Below are positions 36,922 through 47,156 of a DNA stretch of 64,000 bases, one piece after another. The DNA is from Ferruginibacter sp. GTDB taxonomy: Bacteria; Bacteroidota; Bacteroidia; Chitinophagales; Chitinophagaceae. Position 1 is the first letter of the stretch; each line of letters starts with the position of its first letter. A model generated the notes under the pieces. The model saw only the letters and a list, made by a program, of their open reading frames with translations. It made no database searches and had not been told where the DNA came from. The DNA is taken from NCBI GenBank assembly GCA_025963635.1, contig JAOQAK010000036.1, forward strand, positions 62,001 through 126,000, read 5' to 3'. The translations under genes and the position numbers were made by a program.

Positions 36922-37376
36922 GATTATGTTTTTAAGTTTGTTATGTTTATTTGTAATAAAATTTATTCTTAAAAAACCAAGAATGAACCGGATAAAAAAG
37001 ATGGGAAACATTCATAAGCCGTACTTTGACATACCATAGTTATACTTGAAAAAATTATGCCAAATCATTTGCTATTAAAAGCAGGAAGAAGTGAGCACAA
37101 AAATCCACAGATCAAAGTCTAAGCGCTAGATAGCACTTCGCCTTATAACCATATTGGCCAGTTCTAACGGAAAAAATCTCTGCATGCTAAATACATGGCA
37201 ATGATGAATCATGTCTTTAACTGTGTAATATCTATTAAAAAAAATGGATTAAAATATGTGATAATATAATTCTGTTGATAAGCATTCTTTGTTGTGTACC
37301 AGTTTTTTAAAAAAGGTTCGAAATGGTTGCAATCCCATCTTATTTGTTGTAACTTTTTATTTTAAAATTCTTTATT
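36922..37376. other. Divergent intergenic stretch, AT-rich
   Basis: About 455 bases between the YtxH and DoxX-like genes, without coding frames. One promoter-like pair for the DoxX gene is annotated at 37327-37357. Confidence 0.45.
37327..37357 (+). promoter_or_regulatory. Candidate promoter for the first DoxX-like gene
   Basis: TTG at 37327-37329 and TAACTTTT at 37350-37357 with a 20-base spacer fit the Bacteroidota pattern (last base T instead of G). The ATG follows 19 bases later. Confidence 0.35.
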
Positions 37377-37784
37377 ATGAAACAATACCACATCATTTCA
37401 CGTATAGCGATCTATTTGCTCTCTATCGTGTTGTTTGCTTTTGGAGTTTTTCATTTTATTCATCCCCACGATCTCCTGGTGTTCGTTCCTTCGTTTATAC
37501 CCGGGGGAATTCTTTGGGTGTATGTTGTAGGCGCTGCATTTATTTTGGTTGCACTTTCTTTTTTAACCAATACGATGGTGAAATTTGCAGGTTACCTGTT
37601 GGCTGTATTACTTATTCTATTTATTCTTAGCATTCATATCCCGAACTACCTTAATGCGGGAGACAAGGAAATGAGGCAAATTGCGCTTATCAATATGTTG
37701 AAAGATACCGCCATAGTGGGTTTCGCTTTACATATCGCCGCAGGAGCACATCACCAGAAATTACACCTGGAAGACAGCGATTAA
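37377..37784 (+). CDS. DoxX-like membrane protein (1)
   Basis: Integral membrane protein of 135 residues with four predicted helices: about 10-28 (IAIYLLSIVLFAFGVFHFI), 43-62, 66-88 and 112-126. The FGVFHFIHP segment in helix 1 is characteristic of the DoxX/DoxD-like superfamily. Its C-terminus is His-rich (AAGAHHQKLHLEDSD). Members are often linked to redox or envelope stress; no specific function can be given. A second, distantly related DoxX protein is encoded 289 bases downstream. Confidence 0.8.
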   Translation: MKQYHIISRIAIYLLSIVLFAFGVFHFIHPHDLLVFVPSFIPGGILWVYVVGAAFILVALSFLTNTMVKFAGYLLAVLLILFILSIHIPNYLNAGDKEMRQIALINMLKDTAIVGFALHIAAGAHHQKLHLEDSD

Positions 37785-38073
37785 AATTATAATCATAAGT
37801 ACATGGAAAACAATGGGAGGATTTTTTGAATTGACAATTATTTTATGTAACCATGTTTTGGAAGATATTCTTCAGCAGCATAGTTTCAGGACGTGATTGT
37901 CTTTTGAAGAATTGCGCCGGCACACAGGGTAGATTGCACAATAACTTCATGTAACGTTACGCATCACCCTGGTAAAACGCTCCCTCGGAAACGGTTGATT
38001 AGTCCATTGCCTCACAGGCATCATTACCCCTAGAGTAGTAGTATTCATTATATTTTTAATAAAATCTTGTATT

Positions 38074-38535
38074 ATGAACATCCTTCAGCGCATTGAAGTT
38101 TGGGGTGATAATCACCATCCCAAATGGCTCGATTTTATCAGGATCATCCTCGGCATCTTCCTTATTTATAAAGGAATTGATTTTTTGAGAAACATGGGAA
38201 CACTAATGGGATTGATGCCGGTTAATGTAGAATTCAATTCATTGATGTTTATCGTTTTGGGCCATTATGTAGTATTCGCTCACATAGTAGGCGGGCTCTT
38301 AATGACCATTGGATTGTTTACACGTTTTGCAAGCCTGATCCAAATACCCGTGTTATTGGCTGCGGTGATACTGGTCAATTTAAGAGGAGATATCATGCGG
38401 CCCTACTCGGAATTGTTCCTTTCGATTATCGTGTTGATTCTACTTATTTATTTTTTGATTGTAGGAAATGGCCCCTTGTCATACAAACTGGCTGATGAAG
38501 AAAAAAGGCCCAACAGGGAAAGGTTACCGGAGTAA
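38074..38535 (+). CDS. DoxX-family membrane protein (2)
   Basis: Integral membrane protein of 153 residues with four hydrophobic segments: about 20-38 (LDFIRIILGIFLIYKGIDFL), 57-78, 86-103 and 112-131. The motif RIILGIFLIYKG matches DoxX. The N-terminus (VWGDNHHPKWLD) and a charged cytoplasmic tail (ADEEKRPNRERLPE) frame the helices. It shares orientation and family with the previous gene but not close sequence, so it is an old paralogue or an independent member. Function unknown. Confidence 0.85.
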   Translation: MNILQRIEVWGDNHHPKWLDFIRIILGIFLIYKGIDFLRNMGTLMGLMPVNVEFNSLMFIVLGHYVVFAHIVGGLLMTIGLFTRFASLIQIPVLLAAVILVNLRGDIMRPYSELFLSIIVLILLIYFLIVGNGPLSYKLADEEKRPNRERLPE

Positions 38536-38674
38536 TCAAATTGACCGAAGTTTTGCAAAATGAGCGAGACTATGGAGCGGTTAAAAGCTCACAAGGTTGG
38601 CACGACTATAATTTTACTGTTCCGTACTTCAACGGAAAAAATGTAATAGATACCAGGATAGGAAATATCATTCT

Positions 38675-38980
38675 TTACTCGTAATACCATTCCTCGTGTA
38701 CATGATCTGAAGGATGGGTAGAAGCATCCATCACCTCGATAACTTCATTGATCTTATTGGCCGGCATGCCTATCATTCTTGCATGATCACTGATCATTTC
38801 TTTATTGGGAGCGGTATATACACAATAAATTTTATCTTTTGTAAGATAGCTTTGCTCCCATTGTATCTGCGGCCACATGTTTGCCATGGCATCGTTCGAA
38901 ACCTGCAGTATGGCCTCTAACTGCCGCCCGGTGAGGTGACCTGCCCCGGGTATTTCTCTTTCAATAATATACTTTGGCAT
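38675..38980 (-). CDS. DUF4242 (SCO4226-type, nickel-binding-like) protein
   Basis: Small ferredoxin-like-fold protein of 101 residues. It matches DUF4242 across its length: MPKYIIEREIPGAGHLT, WEQSYLTKDKIYCVYTAPN, and IREHA-type region DHARMIGMPANKINEV. Relatives bind nickel or act as small regulatory proteins; the acidic, His-containing C-terminus (HPSDHVHEEWYYE) would suit metal binding. Its function here is not known. Confidence 0.85.
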   Translation of the reverse strand: MPKYIIEREIPGAGHLTGRQLEAILQVSNDAMANMWPQIQWEQSYLTKDKIYCVYTAPNKEMISDHARMIGMPANKINEVIEVMDASTHPSDHVHEEWYYE

Positions 38981-39459
38981 AAATATTAGTTTTTAATGAT
39001 AATATGGATTGTGTGCTTTATAAATTTAATGCAATTTTTCGGTAATAGATCAATCTCTTTTCTTTCTGATTTGACAATTAACGATCAATTAATAGGCGCT
39101 GAGCTTCGGGCTTTGAATTGGTTCCCATACATATAAAAACTAACGATATATATGAAACGCCATAATTATTGCAGGGTAAAATTCGCCTTACAGAACTCAT
39201 GTTGCGCTATTACATCTCGTGCTTGTATTTCGCAAGTTGCTTCCGACAGAAATGAATGGCTAACTGAAAATGCCACAGTTTAAAAAATCCATTCCATTAT
39301 ATATGCATCTTTTCTTTATTTTTATAATATGCCTGCGATTAAAAGAGATAGTTTACCTGCTGATTCATTTAACAGTAGAAAATCATAGATTGTATACCAC
39401 AGCAAGCTAACTGAACAGAAGATATTAAATTTTAAACCTATTCTTTAAGTCATAAAACA
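38981..39459. other. Intergenic stretch, AT-rich, no convincing gene
   Basis: About 480 bases between divergent genes. A 43-codon frame from 39151 (starts MKRHNYCRVKFALQ) is the longest on the plus strand and is not protein-like enough to call. No repeats seen. Confidence 0.4.
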
Positions 39460-39897
39460 ATGCTCAGAATAAAACCGGGGGTGGATATCATTTCAGACAT
39501 TTTGAAGGAAACGTTCTCATTTTACCCCGCATCAAAGTTCATCGAAAGCTTACTCTATCAATACCAGGAGCGGGGTAGTCTTAGTAAGAAACAACTGGAA
39601 GGTTTGTACAATAAAGCTTCTGGTGTAAGTTCTATTCCCGCCGGAAAACTCGCTACCCTGGAAGCAATCATATTAAAAAAACCAACCCGGTACAAATCTC
39701 CGGTTCCGCAGCCTGTTGCGCCAACCGGCAGGGATACCATAATGGAAGAAAGAATCTCAGACATCCTGGTAAAATACCCTCAACATAAAAGAGTGCTCTT
39801 CATTAAATTAAAATTTGAAAACAATGAACCGATATCAGCCCTTGAAAAATCCGAAATAGATCGGTTTCACAAATTGCTTACTAAGGGCGGCAGTTAA
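39460..39897 (+). CDS. Hypothetical cytoplasmic protein
   Basis: Protein of 145 residues not recognised. It is helical and charged with no signal or membrane segment. Two similar halves are possible: residues 1-60 (FYPASKFIESLLYQYQERGSLSKKQLEGLY) and 95-145 (KYPQHKRVLFIKLKFENNEPISALEKSEIDRF) share a pattern of hydrophobic helix, loop, and S-x-x-x-K/E, separated by a Pro-rich linker (about 75-88). This could be a duplicated small helical module, which is a tentative reading. Composition supports a real gene. Confidence 0.65.
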   Translation: MLRIKPGVDIISDILKETFSFYPASKFIESLLYQYQERGSLSKKQLEGLYNKASGVSSIPAGKLATLEAIILKKPTRYKSPVPQPVAPTGRDTIMEERISDILVKYPQHKRVLFIKLKFENNEPISALEKSEIDRFHKLLTKGGS

Positions 39898-39995
39898 CGG
39901 CTTATCCATTATTCTTTATTCGTCCGTTATGTGCACTGCTCATTCACACTATATAAGTTTTTCGAATACCTCTTTACCAAATAACTACTATTTAG

Positions 39996-41258
39996 ATGAA
40001 AACAAGAAAAGCAATCCTTTTACATACAACAATTTTTTTATTGCTTGCCACAGCTATGTTGCCGACGAATGCCTGTTATGGCCAGGTGAGTGGTTGCACA
40101 GACCCGCTCGCAAACAATTACAACGCGGCAGCCACGATCAATAATGGGAGTTGTACCTATGATCCGCCACCTGTCTATACCCCGCCATTTAAAACCATTA
40201 TCAGTGATTCATTGAAAGAGAGCAGTGGCTTGCAGATGGCCGGAAATTTTTTGTGGAGTTTTAATGATGGAGGCGGCATACCGGCTATTTACAGGATTGA
40301 TACCTTGACGAATACCCTGCTGCAAAGAGTAATCCTGGGCGGTGCACAGAATATAGATTGGGAAGACATTGCCTTTGACGGCACCAATTTTTACATCGGT
40401 GATTTTGGTAACAACGTGGATGGCGCAAGGGCAGACCTGAAGATCTATAAATTTCCTTTTTGTGCCATTCCCGATTATGTAACCAACCCCGTTGTTACCA
40501 TTCCTTCCAACCAAATTTCCATCATCAATTTTTCGTACAGTGATCAGCCGCTGCCGCTACAAAAAACAACCAGTAACAATACTAAATTTGATTGCGAGGC
40601 AATGATCGTGGATAGCGGCAAAATTCATCTCTTTACCAAAAACTGGATCGACCTCAACTCTACCCACTACGAAATTAATGGGCTTACTGCCGGTACCTAT
40701 ACCGCGATGCCAAAAGAAACACTGCTCACCAATTATCTTGTAACAGGCGCTGACAAAGCGATTGGACAACATTTGGTTATATTGTTAGGATACGAGAAAG
40801 GTGGTTTCTTTAATCATTTTATTCATTTGCTTACCGGGTATAGCGGCGGCAATTATTTTAATGGCAATAAAAGAAAGATCAATTTGCCGACTGTGCTAAC
40901 CATGGGCCAGGCTGAAGGGATATGTTTCAGAAACAGTACTTGTGGGTACATCAGCAATGAAGCTGTAGCTCAACTATCCGTAAAACAAACCTTGCGATCC
41001 TTTGATATTGGAAGCATTGTTTCGGGATTAGTCAATGCTTACATTTTTATGGGAAATGGCGATTGGAACAATGCGTCCAACTGGATGAATCAATTGGCTC
41101 CCCCCACTACAATAGCCGCCGGTAGTGAAATTATTATTGATCCCTCGCCCTGTGGCCAATGTGTATTGAATATTCCGTATACTGTGTCCAGCGGTGCAAA
41201 GCTTACGATTTATTCTGTAAAGAATTTTATTGTGCAGGGCAATCTTACCCTGCAGTAG
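39996..41258 (+). CDS. Secreted protein with calcium-repeat-like N-terminus
   Basis: Exported 420-residue protein. The signal peptide is 1-29 (ending NACYGQ). Residues about 33-53 (GCTDPLANNYNAAATINNGS) form the short Cys-bounded repeat common in Bacteroidota surface proteins (CTDPxAxNYxxxAxxxDGSCxY). The rest looks like a beta-propeller or esterase-like sensor (ESSGLQMAGNFLWSFNDGGG, DWEDIAFDGTNFYIGDFGNN), followed by a C-terminal beta segment (NGDWNNASNWMNQL). No typical type IX C-terminal sorting domain is visible, although the last residues (LTIYSVKNFIVQGNLTLQ) are strand-like. Role unknown. Confidence 0.75.
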   Translation: MKTRKAILLHTTIFLLLATAMLPTNACYGQVSGCTDPLANNYNAAATINNGSCTYDPPPVYTPPFKTIISDSLKESSGLQMAGNFLWSFNDGGGIPAIYRIDTLTNTLLQRVILGGAQNIDWEDIAFDGTNFYIGDFGNNVDGARADLKIYKFPFCAIPDYVTNPVVTIPSNQISIINFSYSDQPLPLQKTTSNNTKFDCEAMIVDSGKIHLFTKNWIDLNSTHYEINGLTAGTYTAMPKETLLTNYLVTGADKAIGQHLVILLGYEKGGFFNHFIHLLTGYSGGNYFNGNKRKINLPTVLTMGQAEGICFRNSTCGYISNEAVAQLSVKQTLRSFDIGSIVSGLVNAYIFMGNGDWNNASNWMNQLAPPTTIAAGSEIIIDPSPCGQCVLNIPYTVSSGAKLTIYSVKNFIVQGNLTLQ

Positions 41259-41318
41259 TAGTAGGTTTCACGCAAAATAGATAAGTGCGCATTACGTAAT
41301 GCACCGCCCACAATTAAA

Positions 41319-41348
41319 AAAGGCCACCTGGAAAACCGGGCAGCCTTT
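41319..41348 (-). terminator. Rho-independent terminator between convergent genes
   Basis: On the minus strand AAAGGC..GCCTTT closes a long hairpin with an inner CCGGG/CCTGG stem and TTTT loop, followed by a run of T residues. It lies about 48 bases beyond the stop of the coiled-coil gene (41396). Confidence 0.75.
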
Positions 41349-41395
41349 GAAATTGTAAAACTGTATTTATATATAGAAGGTACGGATTAAAACGA

Positions 41396-42376
41396 CTAAC
41401 TAAACAGACCACCTTTTTTCAAAGTGCGTGTGCCTTCGCCAATCTTAAATCCATTTTGATAAATTTGAACGGTATAATTTCCTTGTTGAAAATTAGCGCC
41501 TGGATTAAAGGCAAATTCAACACTCTTCTTTTTTGCTGTTTCCACTTCTACCGGTACTTTGGCAGTAAATGATTTATCGCCTTCCTCACGTGTGGTAAAT
41601 GTGCCTGATCCTAATGACTCGGCTGATAATGGTTTACCATCGGGACCAATTACCAATACATAAATATCCGTTGAGCCCGGTTGTGCTATCCTGTTATCAA
41701 CATCAAAACTAACTACCAGTTTGTCTACACGCTTTGCAACAGATGACACTTTTTCTTTGCCGTTCCCTTTTACATTAATAGGCGTGATGACGATATTAGA
41801 AGCATTTAAAGTGGATGCAACATCTACTTTCTTTTCAAGCTCCTGTTTAACTGCGGTGGTTGCGGTAAGATCTGTATTTAACTTTTCTTTTTCTTGGGTT
41901 AATACCACTTTATCATTTGATAAACCCTGGTTTTCCTGTGTTAACCGCGCTACTTCCACCTGCATACTTTCAATCTTTCCGTTTAAAGATTCGATTAGGC
42001 TTTTGGCTCTTGCCAGTTCCGCTGCAGTGGCATTTTTCTTATTTAAAATGCTGCGTATTTCTGTTTTTACTTTAGCAATCTCACTATTTTTTGCGGTTAG
42101 TTTTCCTTCCAGGCCTTTGTTTGCGGAAGACATAGAGTCAAGCCTGGCAAGCGATGCATCGAAACTCTTCTGTACATTGCTCTTTTCATCAACAACGGTT
42201 GCAAGCTGGGTTTCCTGCTGATGAATTACTTCAACTGTTTTGTTTTTATCAACAATCACATACGCCCCTAGCCCGATTATGCCAGCTGCCAAAATTCCTA
42301 TAATAACATTTTTCGTGTTATTGCGGACCGGAACATTTTGTGGTTCAGTCGTCGGGAAATTATCTGTAGTACTCAT
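41396..42376 (-). CDS. Membrane-anchored coiled-coil protein
   Basis: Protein of 326 residues starting MSTTDNFPTTEPQNVP at 42376; the frame runs 54 codons further upstream but that part is unlike a leader. One membrane helix (about 25-42, VIIGILAAGIIGLGAYVIV) follows a short cytoplasmic tail. Residues about 50-195 are a long heptad-rich coiled coil (NSEIAKVKTEIRSILN, LNGKIESMQVEVARLT, TQEKEKLNTDL). The C-terminal 120 residues are a beta-sandwich-like domain (VDKLVVSFDVDNR, DIYVLVIGPDGKPL, GNYTVQIYQNGFKIGEGTRTL). This arrangement is seen in uncharacterised Bacteroidota envelope proteins. A terminator follows. Function not known. Confidence 0.8.
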   Translation of the reverse strand: MSTTDNFPTTEPQNVPVRNNTKNVIIGILAAGIIGLGAYVIVDKNKTVEVIHQQETQLATVVDEKSNVQKSFDASLARLDSMSSANKGLEGKLTAKNSEIAKVKTEIRSILNKKNATAAELARAKSLIESLNGKIESMQVEVARLTQENQGLSNDKVVLTQEKEKLNTDLTATTAVKQELEKKVDVASTLNASNIVITPINVKGNGKEKVSSVAKRVDKLVVSFDVDNRIAQPGSTDIYVLVIGPDGKPLSAESLGSGTFTTREEGDKSFTAKVPVEVETAKKKSVEFAFNPGANFQQGNYTVQIYQNGFKIGEGTRTLKKGGLFS

Positions 42377-43130
42377 GATATTAAGTTTAGAATGAAATGT
42401 ATAAATTATAAATTTACTGGCGCCGCAGGCAAGATTTCCAAAACCGTGCCATAAAGCTGCATTTGTTAGGTTGGAGGGCATCACGAGGCTGAATACCTGC
42501 TGCTTGTTGCAGTAAAATAGTGTTACTAAATACAGCATTTTATAGCAGTTCTCATATTGTATCCAGCCGTTCTACCAACACACAACTGCCATTAATAATT
42601 AAAATTTTGTTAACAAAAAAAAGTGCTTAAACTTTAACAAGAGTTGCCTGGCATGGACTATCCGCTCACCGGTTCGCCTGTAAAAGCAATGCTTCTTGAT
42701 TCTAAATACCAAAACCGCCATATAAATTGCGCCGCAAATGGAAGCGCTCAGAATCGCAATACCTAATCGTAATTTTACTGTCGTAAAAGGAGGGTAGTTT
42801 TACCCTTGTTGAATAGGCTGAGTGAGTAGACCTTTGTGCCCGAAAATGGTAGTAGCACAACTTCTGCCGGTTTCGAAAAACCAAATCCAGGTTCCCGTTA
42901 TTAAAAGACAAGCAGGATCCAAATCTTAAGAAAGCCGTTGAAACCAATATCCAGGAGCGTTCGCTTTTATTAAGTGAACCCGAGAAACCATGAGATCAAT
43001 CCCTTTATTGTAAAAAGGATGAGGGCGCAGACCGCCAACCAGGAGTAATTAGTAATGTTGTTTATCCCCTAAGGCGAACCTCGTTATATTCGTTGATCTG
43101 GCTGAACCTCAAAGAGATTCAGAAGTTGAG

Positions 43131-43173
43131 CTTCCACAGACTATGAAAAACCAAATAGCTGTGGAAGTTTTTT
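43131..43173 (+). terminator. Terminator hairpin with conserved loop (copy L1)
   Basis: A 9-bp perfect stem CTTCCACAG/CTGTGGAAG (43131-43139, 43159-43167) is followed by six T. The loop contains CTATGAAAAACCA, the same as in the hairpin at 58740-58773. No gene precedes it. Confidence 0.75.
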
Positions 43174-43454
43174 ATTCCTGCCCTTTTTACCTTCAAACCG
43201 GCATTCAACCTGCCCGCTCCATATTTTCCCAAATAATTTTACCGAAATGGTTACCGTTCAGTCAATATAGATGATCGGCTACGGGATAGCACCCCCCTTA
43301 TCTACAGATTATATTTCAGAATACTTCAACCTTTACATCAGCAATATCCCGGGAGTTTAAAAGCATACTGGTACTTTCAGGCATTTGCTTATGTAAACTA
43401 TGAAGCCAATCGAACGACTTTAAGATAAGAACTTGAGTTGATAACAATCTATGG

Positions 43455-43477
43455 CCTCCTGGTAAGGAGGTTTTTTT
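43455..43477 (+). terminator. Orphan terminator
   Basis: CCTCC (43455-43459), loop TGGTAA, GGAGG (43466-43470), then seven T. No plus-strand gene was found upstream between 42.4 kb and here. Confidence 0.65.
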
Positions 43478-43816
43478 ATCGGCTGAATAAAACAACCCGT
43501 TGCAAAGCGGTGCAAAACATGGTTGAACGGGGTGCAACTGATTGAACCTGGTTTGCTGCAGGCCAGCGTATATAGGTAAATGATAGACTGAGGACTTACT
43601 TAATAATGCATCCGCAAAAAGGCACCGGGTAATTGAACGTTTGGGAGTGCATTACCTAACAGCAGTGAAGACAGTATAAAAAGATCATTACGGCAACAAC
43701 ATCTATAGCATCGTGACGATACCTGAAATGAGCTATATACGCAATTACATACATCTTATAAACATTCATAAAATAAAACCGACGGAAATTCATCTGCCAT
43801 TGAACCCGGCTCTACA

Positions 43817-46800
43817 ATGAAAAACTTGCGACCATTGCTTTGCTTTATTTTGCTGGTAAGCAGTTTATTTGCGCATCCGCAAAAGCATCATATACAGTTT
43901 GATCATCTTGGAACCGACGAAGGGCTTTCCCAAAGTAATGTATTGTGTATACTCCAGGACAGTCGGGGCTTTATGTGGTTTGGTACCCGTGATGGATTAA
44001 ATAAGTATGATGGTTACAAGTTTACCTTGTTTAAAAATGACCAGTTCAACACCAATAGCATCAGCAATAATTTCATTGAGCACATTATTGAAGATAAGAA
44101 CGGCGATTTATGGATAGCAACTCTAGGTGGCGGCGTATGCAGGTTCAACCGAAATACTGAACTTTTTACGCGGTACCAGCACGATCCGGCAAATACCAAC
44201 AGCATCTCATCCGATGTAGTCTTAGCCGTATTGCAGGATGCACAGGGAAAGCTTTGGATGGGCACCGAAACAGGCCTGGACAGGTACGACCCCGCAACTA
44301 AAACATTTGTGCATTTTACAAACGACCCAACCAACAAATCCCGCCTCAGCGATTCTTACATAAGGTTTATTTATGAAGATTCCCATAAAAATATCTGGAT
44401 ATGCACCCGGTATGGTGGTATCAATTTATACAATCCGCAAACTAACAGTTTTACACGTTTTCAACACAACGAAAAAGATACCAATACCATCAGTGGCAAC
44501 AACGGCTTTTGTGTGTTCGAAGACAGCAAATTACGCTTGTGGATAGGAACCGACGGAAATGGCCTGGAATTATTGGACCGGAAAACCGGCATATTTACTC
44601 ATTTTATTAAGAGCGAAACCAACACCAATAGCATTGCTGCTAATGTGATATATGCCATTAATGAAGATGCCGAAAATAATTTATGGGTTGGTACCGAAAA
44701 TGGTGGCTTATCAATTCTTAATCATTCAACCGGTGTTTTTACTAACTATAAAAATGATGAAATCGACTGGCAAAGCATCAGCAACAATTCGATCTATTCC
44801 ATTTACAGAGATACCAAAAATAATATGTGGCTGGGAAGTTTTTCCAGCGGCATTGACCTCGTTAACCGCGACAAAACGAGATTCAGCCATTATAAGCATA
44901 TGATGCAAAAAAACAGCCTGAGCGATAACCATGTGTTAAGCATTGCTGAGGACACAAAAAAGAACATATGGATTGGTACAGATGGCGGCGGGCTCAATTT
45001 GTTTGATCCCGTACAAGGCAACTTCACTCATTTCAGGCATGAAAAAAACAACGAACAGAGTATCGCCGGCGACTATGTTTTAACTACCTGCGAAGATAGC
45101 AAAGGAAATATATGGATAGGAACCTGGGGTGCCGGGATATCTGTATTCAATCCATCCAACAACAGCTTTAAACAATTTAAACATGACCCGGCAAATCGTT
45201 TTGGTTTGAGTGATAACAATGTGTGGAAGATCTATGAAGACCACGACAACAATATTTGGGTAGGCACTTTTGGGGGTGGTTTGGAATTACTCAATCCCGA
45301 TCGAAATTCATTTACACATTATCAATTTCACAAAGACAACCCAAACGGCATTTCGAGTATTTATATTACGTGCATTTTTGAAGACAGCAATGGTGTGCTT
45401 TGGGCCGGCACTGATGGCGGGGGATTGAATCGCTTCAACAAAGAAAGCAACACCTTCACCCGTTTTGGCCTCGATAAAGCAAAAAATAGTATCAGCAACA
45501 ACACCCTAAACGATATCACGGAAGACAGTGATAAGAACTTATGGATTGCCACAAGAGTAGGCCTGAACCGTTATAATAAAAAGACTAACCGGTTTACGGT
45601 ATATACCACCGCAGACGGCCTTCCTGATAATGTGATCTTTAGCATCCTCGATGATCATAAAGGAAATCTTTGGATTAGTACCAACAGGGGTATTTCACGA
45701 TATAACATTTTAACCAACAGGTTTAAAAACTTTGGTGTATCTGATGGATTGCAATCCAATGAATTTAAACCCCAGGCGGCCGCCAGGAGTAGTTCGGGCA
45801 TGATGTACTTTGGTGGTAACAATGGCTTTAACCAGTTTGTGCCAGAGAAGATCCTGCCTTATTCTTTCGAGCCACCGCTGGTGATCACCAGTTTACTGGT
45901 ACTCAACAAGGAAGTAGCGATTGGCGCTGATAAAAACGACCTTTCGCCGCTAACAAAAACTATTTCCGAAACTGAATCCATTACGCTACCCTACTCAAAT
46001 TCGGTATTCTCTTTCGAGTTTGCTTCACTTAACTATACTTCTTCGGATAAAAGACAATATGCCTACATGCTGGAAAATTTCGATAAAGACTGGAATGAAA
46101 TCGGAAAAGCCCGCACCGCTACCTATACCAACCTCAATCCTGGCAGGTACCTTTTTAAAGTAAAAGGCTTAAACAATGACGGCAACTGGTCGTCTCGCGT
46201 AAAAACCATCGAAGTTATTATCAGGCCGCCTTTTTGGTTAACCTGGTGGTTCAAACTGGCTGCTTTCGCGGCCATCACAGGCACTGCTGTGATGTTTTAC
46301 TTTCAACGCATCAATACGGTAAGAAAACAACAGGTAAAACTGCAACAACTGGTAGATGAACAAACCCATCTATTACTCCTTTCAACACACGAAGAACACA
46401 AGGCCAGGAAGGAAGCAGACGATGCACGCATTGACACGGAAAATGCAAACAAGGAACTCAAAATAAAAAATATAGAGCTTGAACAATTTGCCTATGTGGC
46501 TTCCCACGATCTGCAGGAGCCTTTGCGTACCACCGCCAGCTTTGTTGAACTCATCCAACGCCAATACCGCGGCAAGCTGGATGAAAAAGCTGATAAGTAT
46601 CTTGAGTATATAGCGGATGCTTCTTACAGGATGAAGGTGTTGATAAAAGACCTGCTCGATTTTTCGAGGATTGGTGTTAACGTAGCATTGAAGAAAACGG
46701 ATTGCAATGTAATTCTAAAAAATATGCTCGAGGATATCCAGGCTGCTATCACTGAGTCCGGTGCGATCGTGATATATTCCCGAATGCCGGAGATCAATTG

Positions 46801-47155
46801 TTATCCATCAGAGCTAAAGCAGCTTTTTCAAAACCTGGTGCTTAATTCGATAAAATTCAGAAATCCGGGCATTCCGCCGCAAATAAACATAACCGCTGCG
46901 GAAAAAGACTTTTCCTGGCAATTTGCCGTGAGCGATAATGGCATTGGCATAGAGAAACAATACAGTGAACGGATATTTATCATCTTTCAGCGGCTGCATA
47001 CCAGGAGTAAATATGCCGGCTCTGGTATTGGGCTGTCGCACTGTAAAAAAATCGTGGAATTGCATAACGGAAAAATATGGGTAGAATCTATGCCTGGCAA
47101 GGGAAGCACTTTTCATTTTACCATACATAAAAATGCCAAATGGCAGCAGGCTTAA
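43817..47155 (+). CDS. Two-component sensor histidine kinase with periplasmic propeller (sensor 1)
   Basis: Transmembrane sensor kinase of 1112 residues. Order: signal peptide (1-21, ending FAHPQ); about 13 Reg_prop blades (first MWFGTRDGLNKYDGY near residue 52, last LWISTNRGISRYN near 620), forming one or two seven-bladed propellers; Y_Y_Y domain (about 715-805); membrane helix at about 818-836; coiled coil; HisKA with phospho-acceptor H897 in ASHDLQEPLR; HATPase_c (QNLVLNSIKFR, SDNGIGIE, GSGIGLSHCKKIVE). Unlike hybrid systems of this family it has neither receiver nor AraC domain after the ATPase. It is the first of three tandem paralogues. The ligand is probably a glycan or other periplasmic molecule (inferred from family). 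Confidence 0.93.
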   Translation: MKNLRPLLCFILLVSSLFAHPQKHHIQFDHLGTDEGLSQSNVLCILQDSRGFMWFGTRDGLNKYDGYKFTLFKNDQFNTNSISNNFIEHIIEDKNGDLWIATLGGGVCRFNRNTELFTRYQHDPANTNSISSDVVLAVLQDAQGKLWMGTETGLDRYDPATKTFVHFTNDPTNKSRLSDSYIRFIYEDSHKNIWICTRYGGINLYNPQTNSFTRFQHNEKDTNTISGNNGFCVFEDSKLRLWIGTDGNGLELLDRKTGIFTHFIKSETNTNSIAANVIYAINEDAENNLWVGTENGGLSILNHSTGVFTNYKNDEIDWQSISNNSIYSIYRDTKNNMWLGSFSSGIDLVNRDKTRFSHYKHMMQKNSLSDNHVLSIAEDTKKNIWIGTDGGGLNLFDPVQGNFTHFRHEKNNEQSIAGDYVLTTCEDSKGNIWIGTWGAGISVFNPSNNSFKQFKHDPANRFGLSDNNVWKIYEDHDNNIWVGTFGGGLELLNPDRNSFTHYQFHKDNPNGISSIYITCIFEDSNGVLWAGTDGGGLNRFNKESNTFTRFGLDKAKNSISNNTLNDITEDSDKNLWIATRVGLNRYNKKTNRFTVYTTADGLPDNVIFSILDDHKGNLWISTNRGISRYNILTNRFKNFGVSDGLQSNEFKPQAAARSSSGMMYFGGNNGFNQFVPEKILPYSFEPPLVITSLLVLNKEVAIGADKNDLSPLTKTISETESITLPYSNSVFSFEFASLNYTSSDKRQYAYMLENFDKDWNEIGKARTATYTNLNPGRYLFKVKGLNNDGNWSSRVKTIEVIIRPPFWLTWWFKLAAFAAITGTAVMFYFQRINTVRKQQVKLQQLVDEQTHLLLLSTHEEHKARKEADDARIDTENANKELKIKNIELEQFAYVASHDLQEPLRTTASFVELIQRQYRGKLDEKADKYLEYIADASYRMKVLIKDLLDFSRIGVNVALKKTDCNVILKNMLEDIQAAITESGAIVIYSRMPEINCYPSELKQLFQNLVLNSIKFRNPGIPPQINITAAEKDFSWQFAVSDNGIGIEKQYSERIFIIFQRLHTRSKYAGSGIGLSHCKKIVELHNGKIWVESMPGKGSTFHFTIHKNAKWQQA

Positions 47156-47156
47156 A

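Larger units (their letters stand above)
42377..43816. other. 1.4-kb gene-free region left of the kinase island, with two orphan terminators
   Basis: No credible protein gene on either strand. There are two plus-strand terminators (43131-43173 and 43455-43477) with no gene upstream to end. A segment near 42881-42962 (CCAAATCCAGG, then TTAAAAGACAAGCAGGATCC) weakly resembles one unit of the array in the right flank. The first terminator hairpin is almost identical to the one at 58740-58777. The region may hold non-coding transcripts or decayed copies of the right-flank element. Confidence 0.55.

Noticed and set aside
42702..42947. 81-codon frame on the minus strand in the left flank
   Set aside because: Low-complexity and without homology, overlapping the possible decayed array unit.
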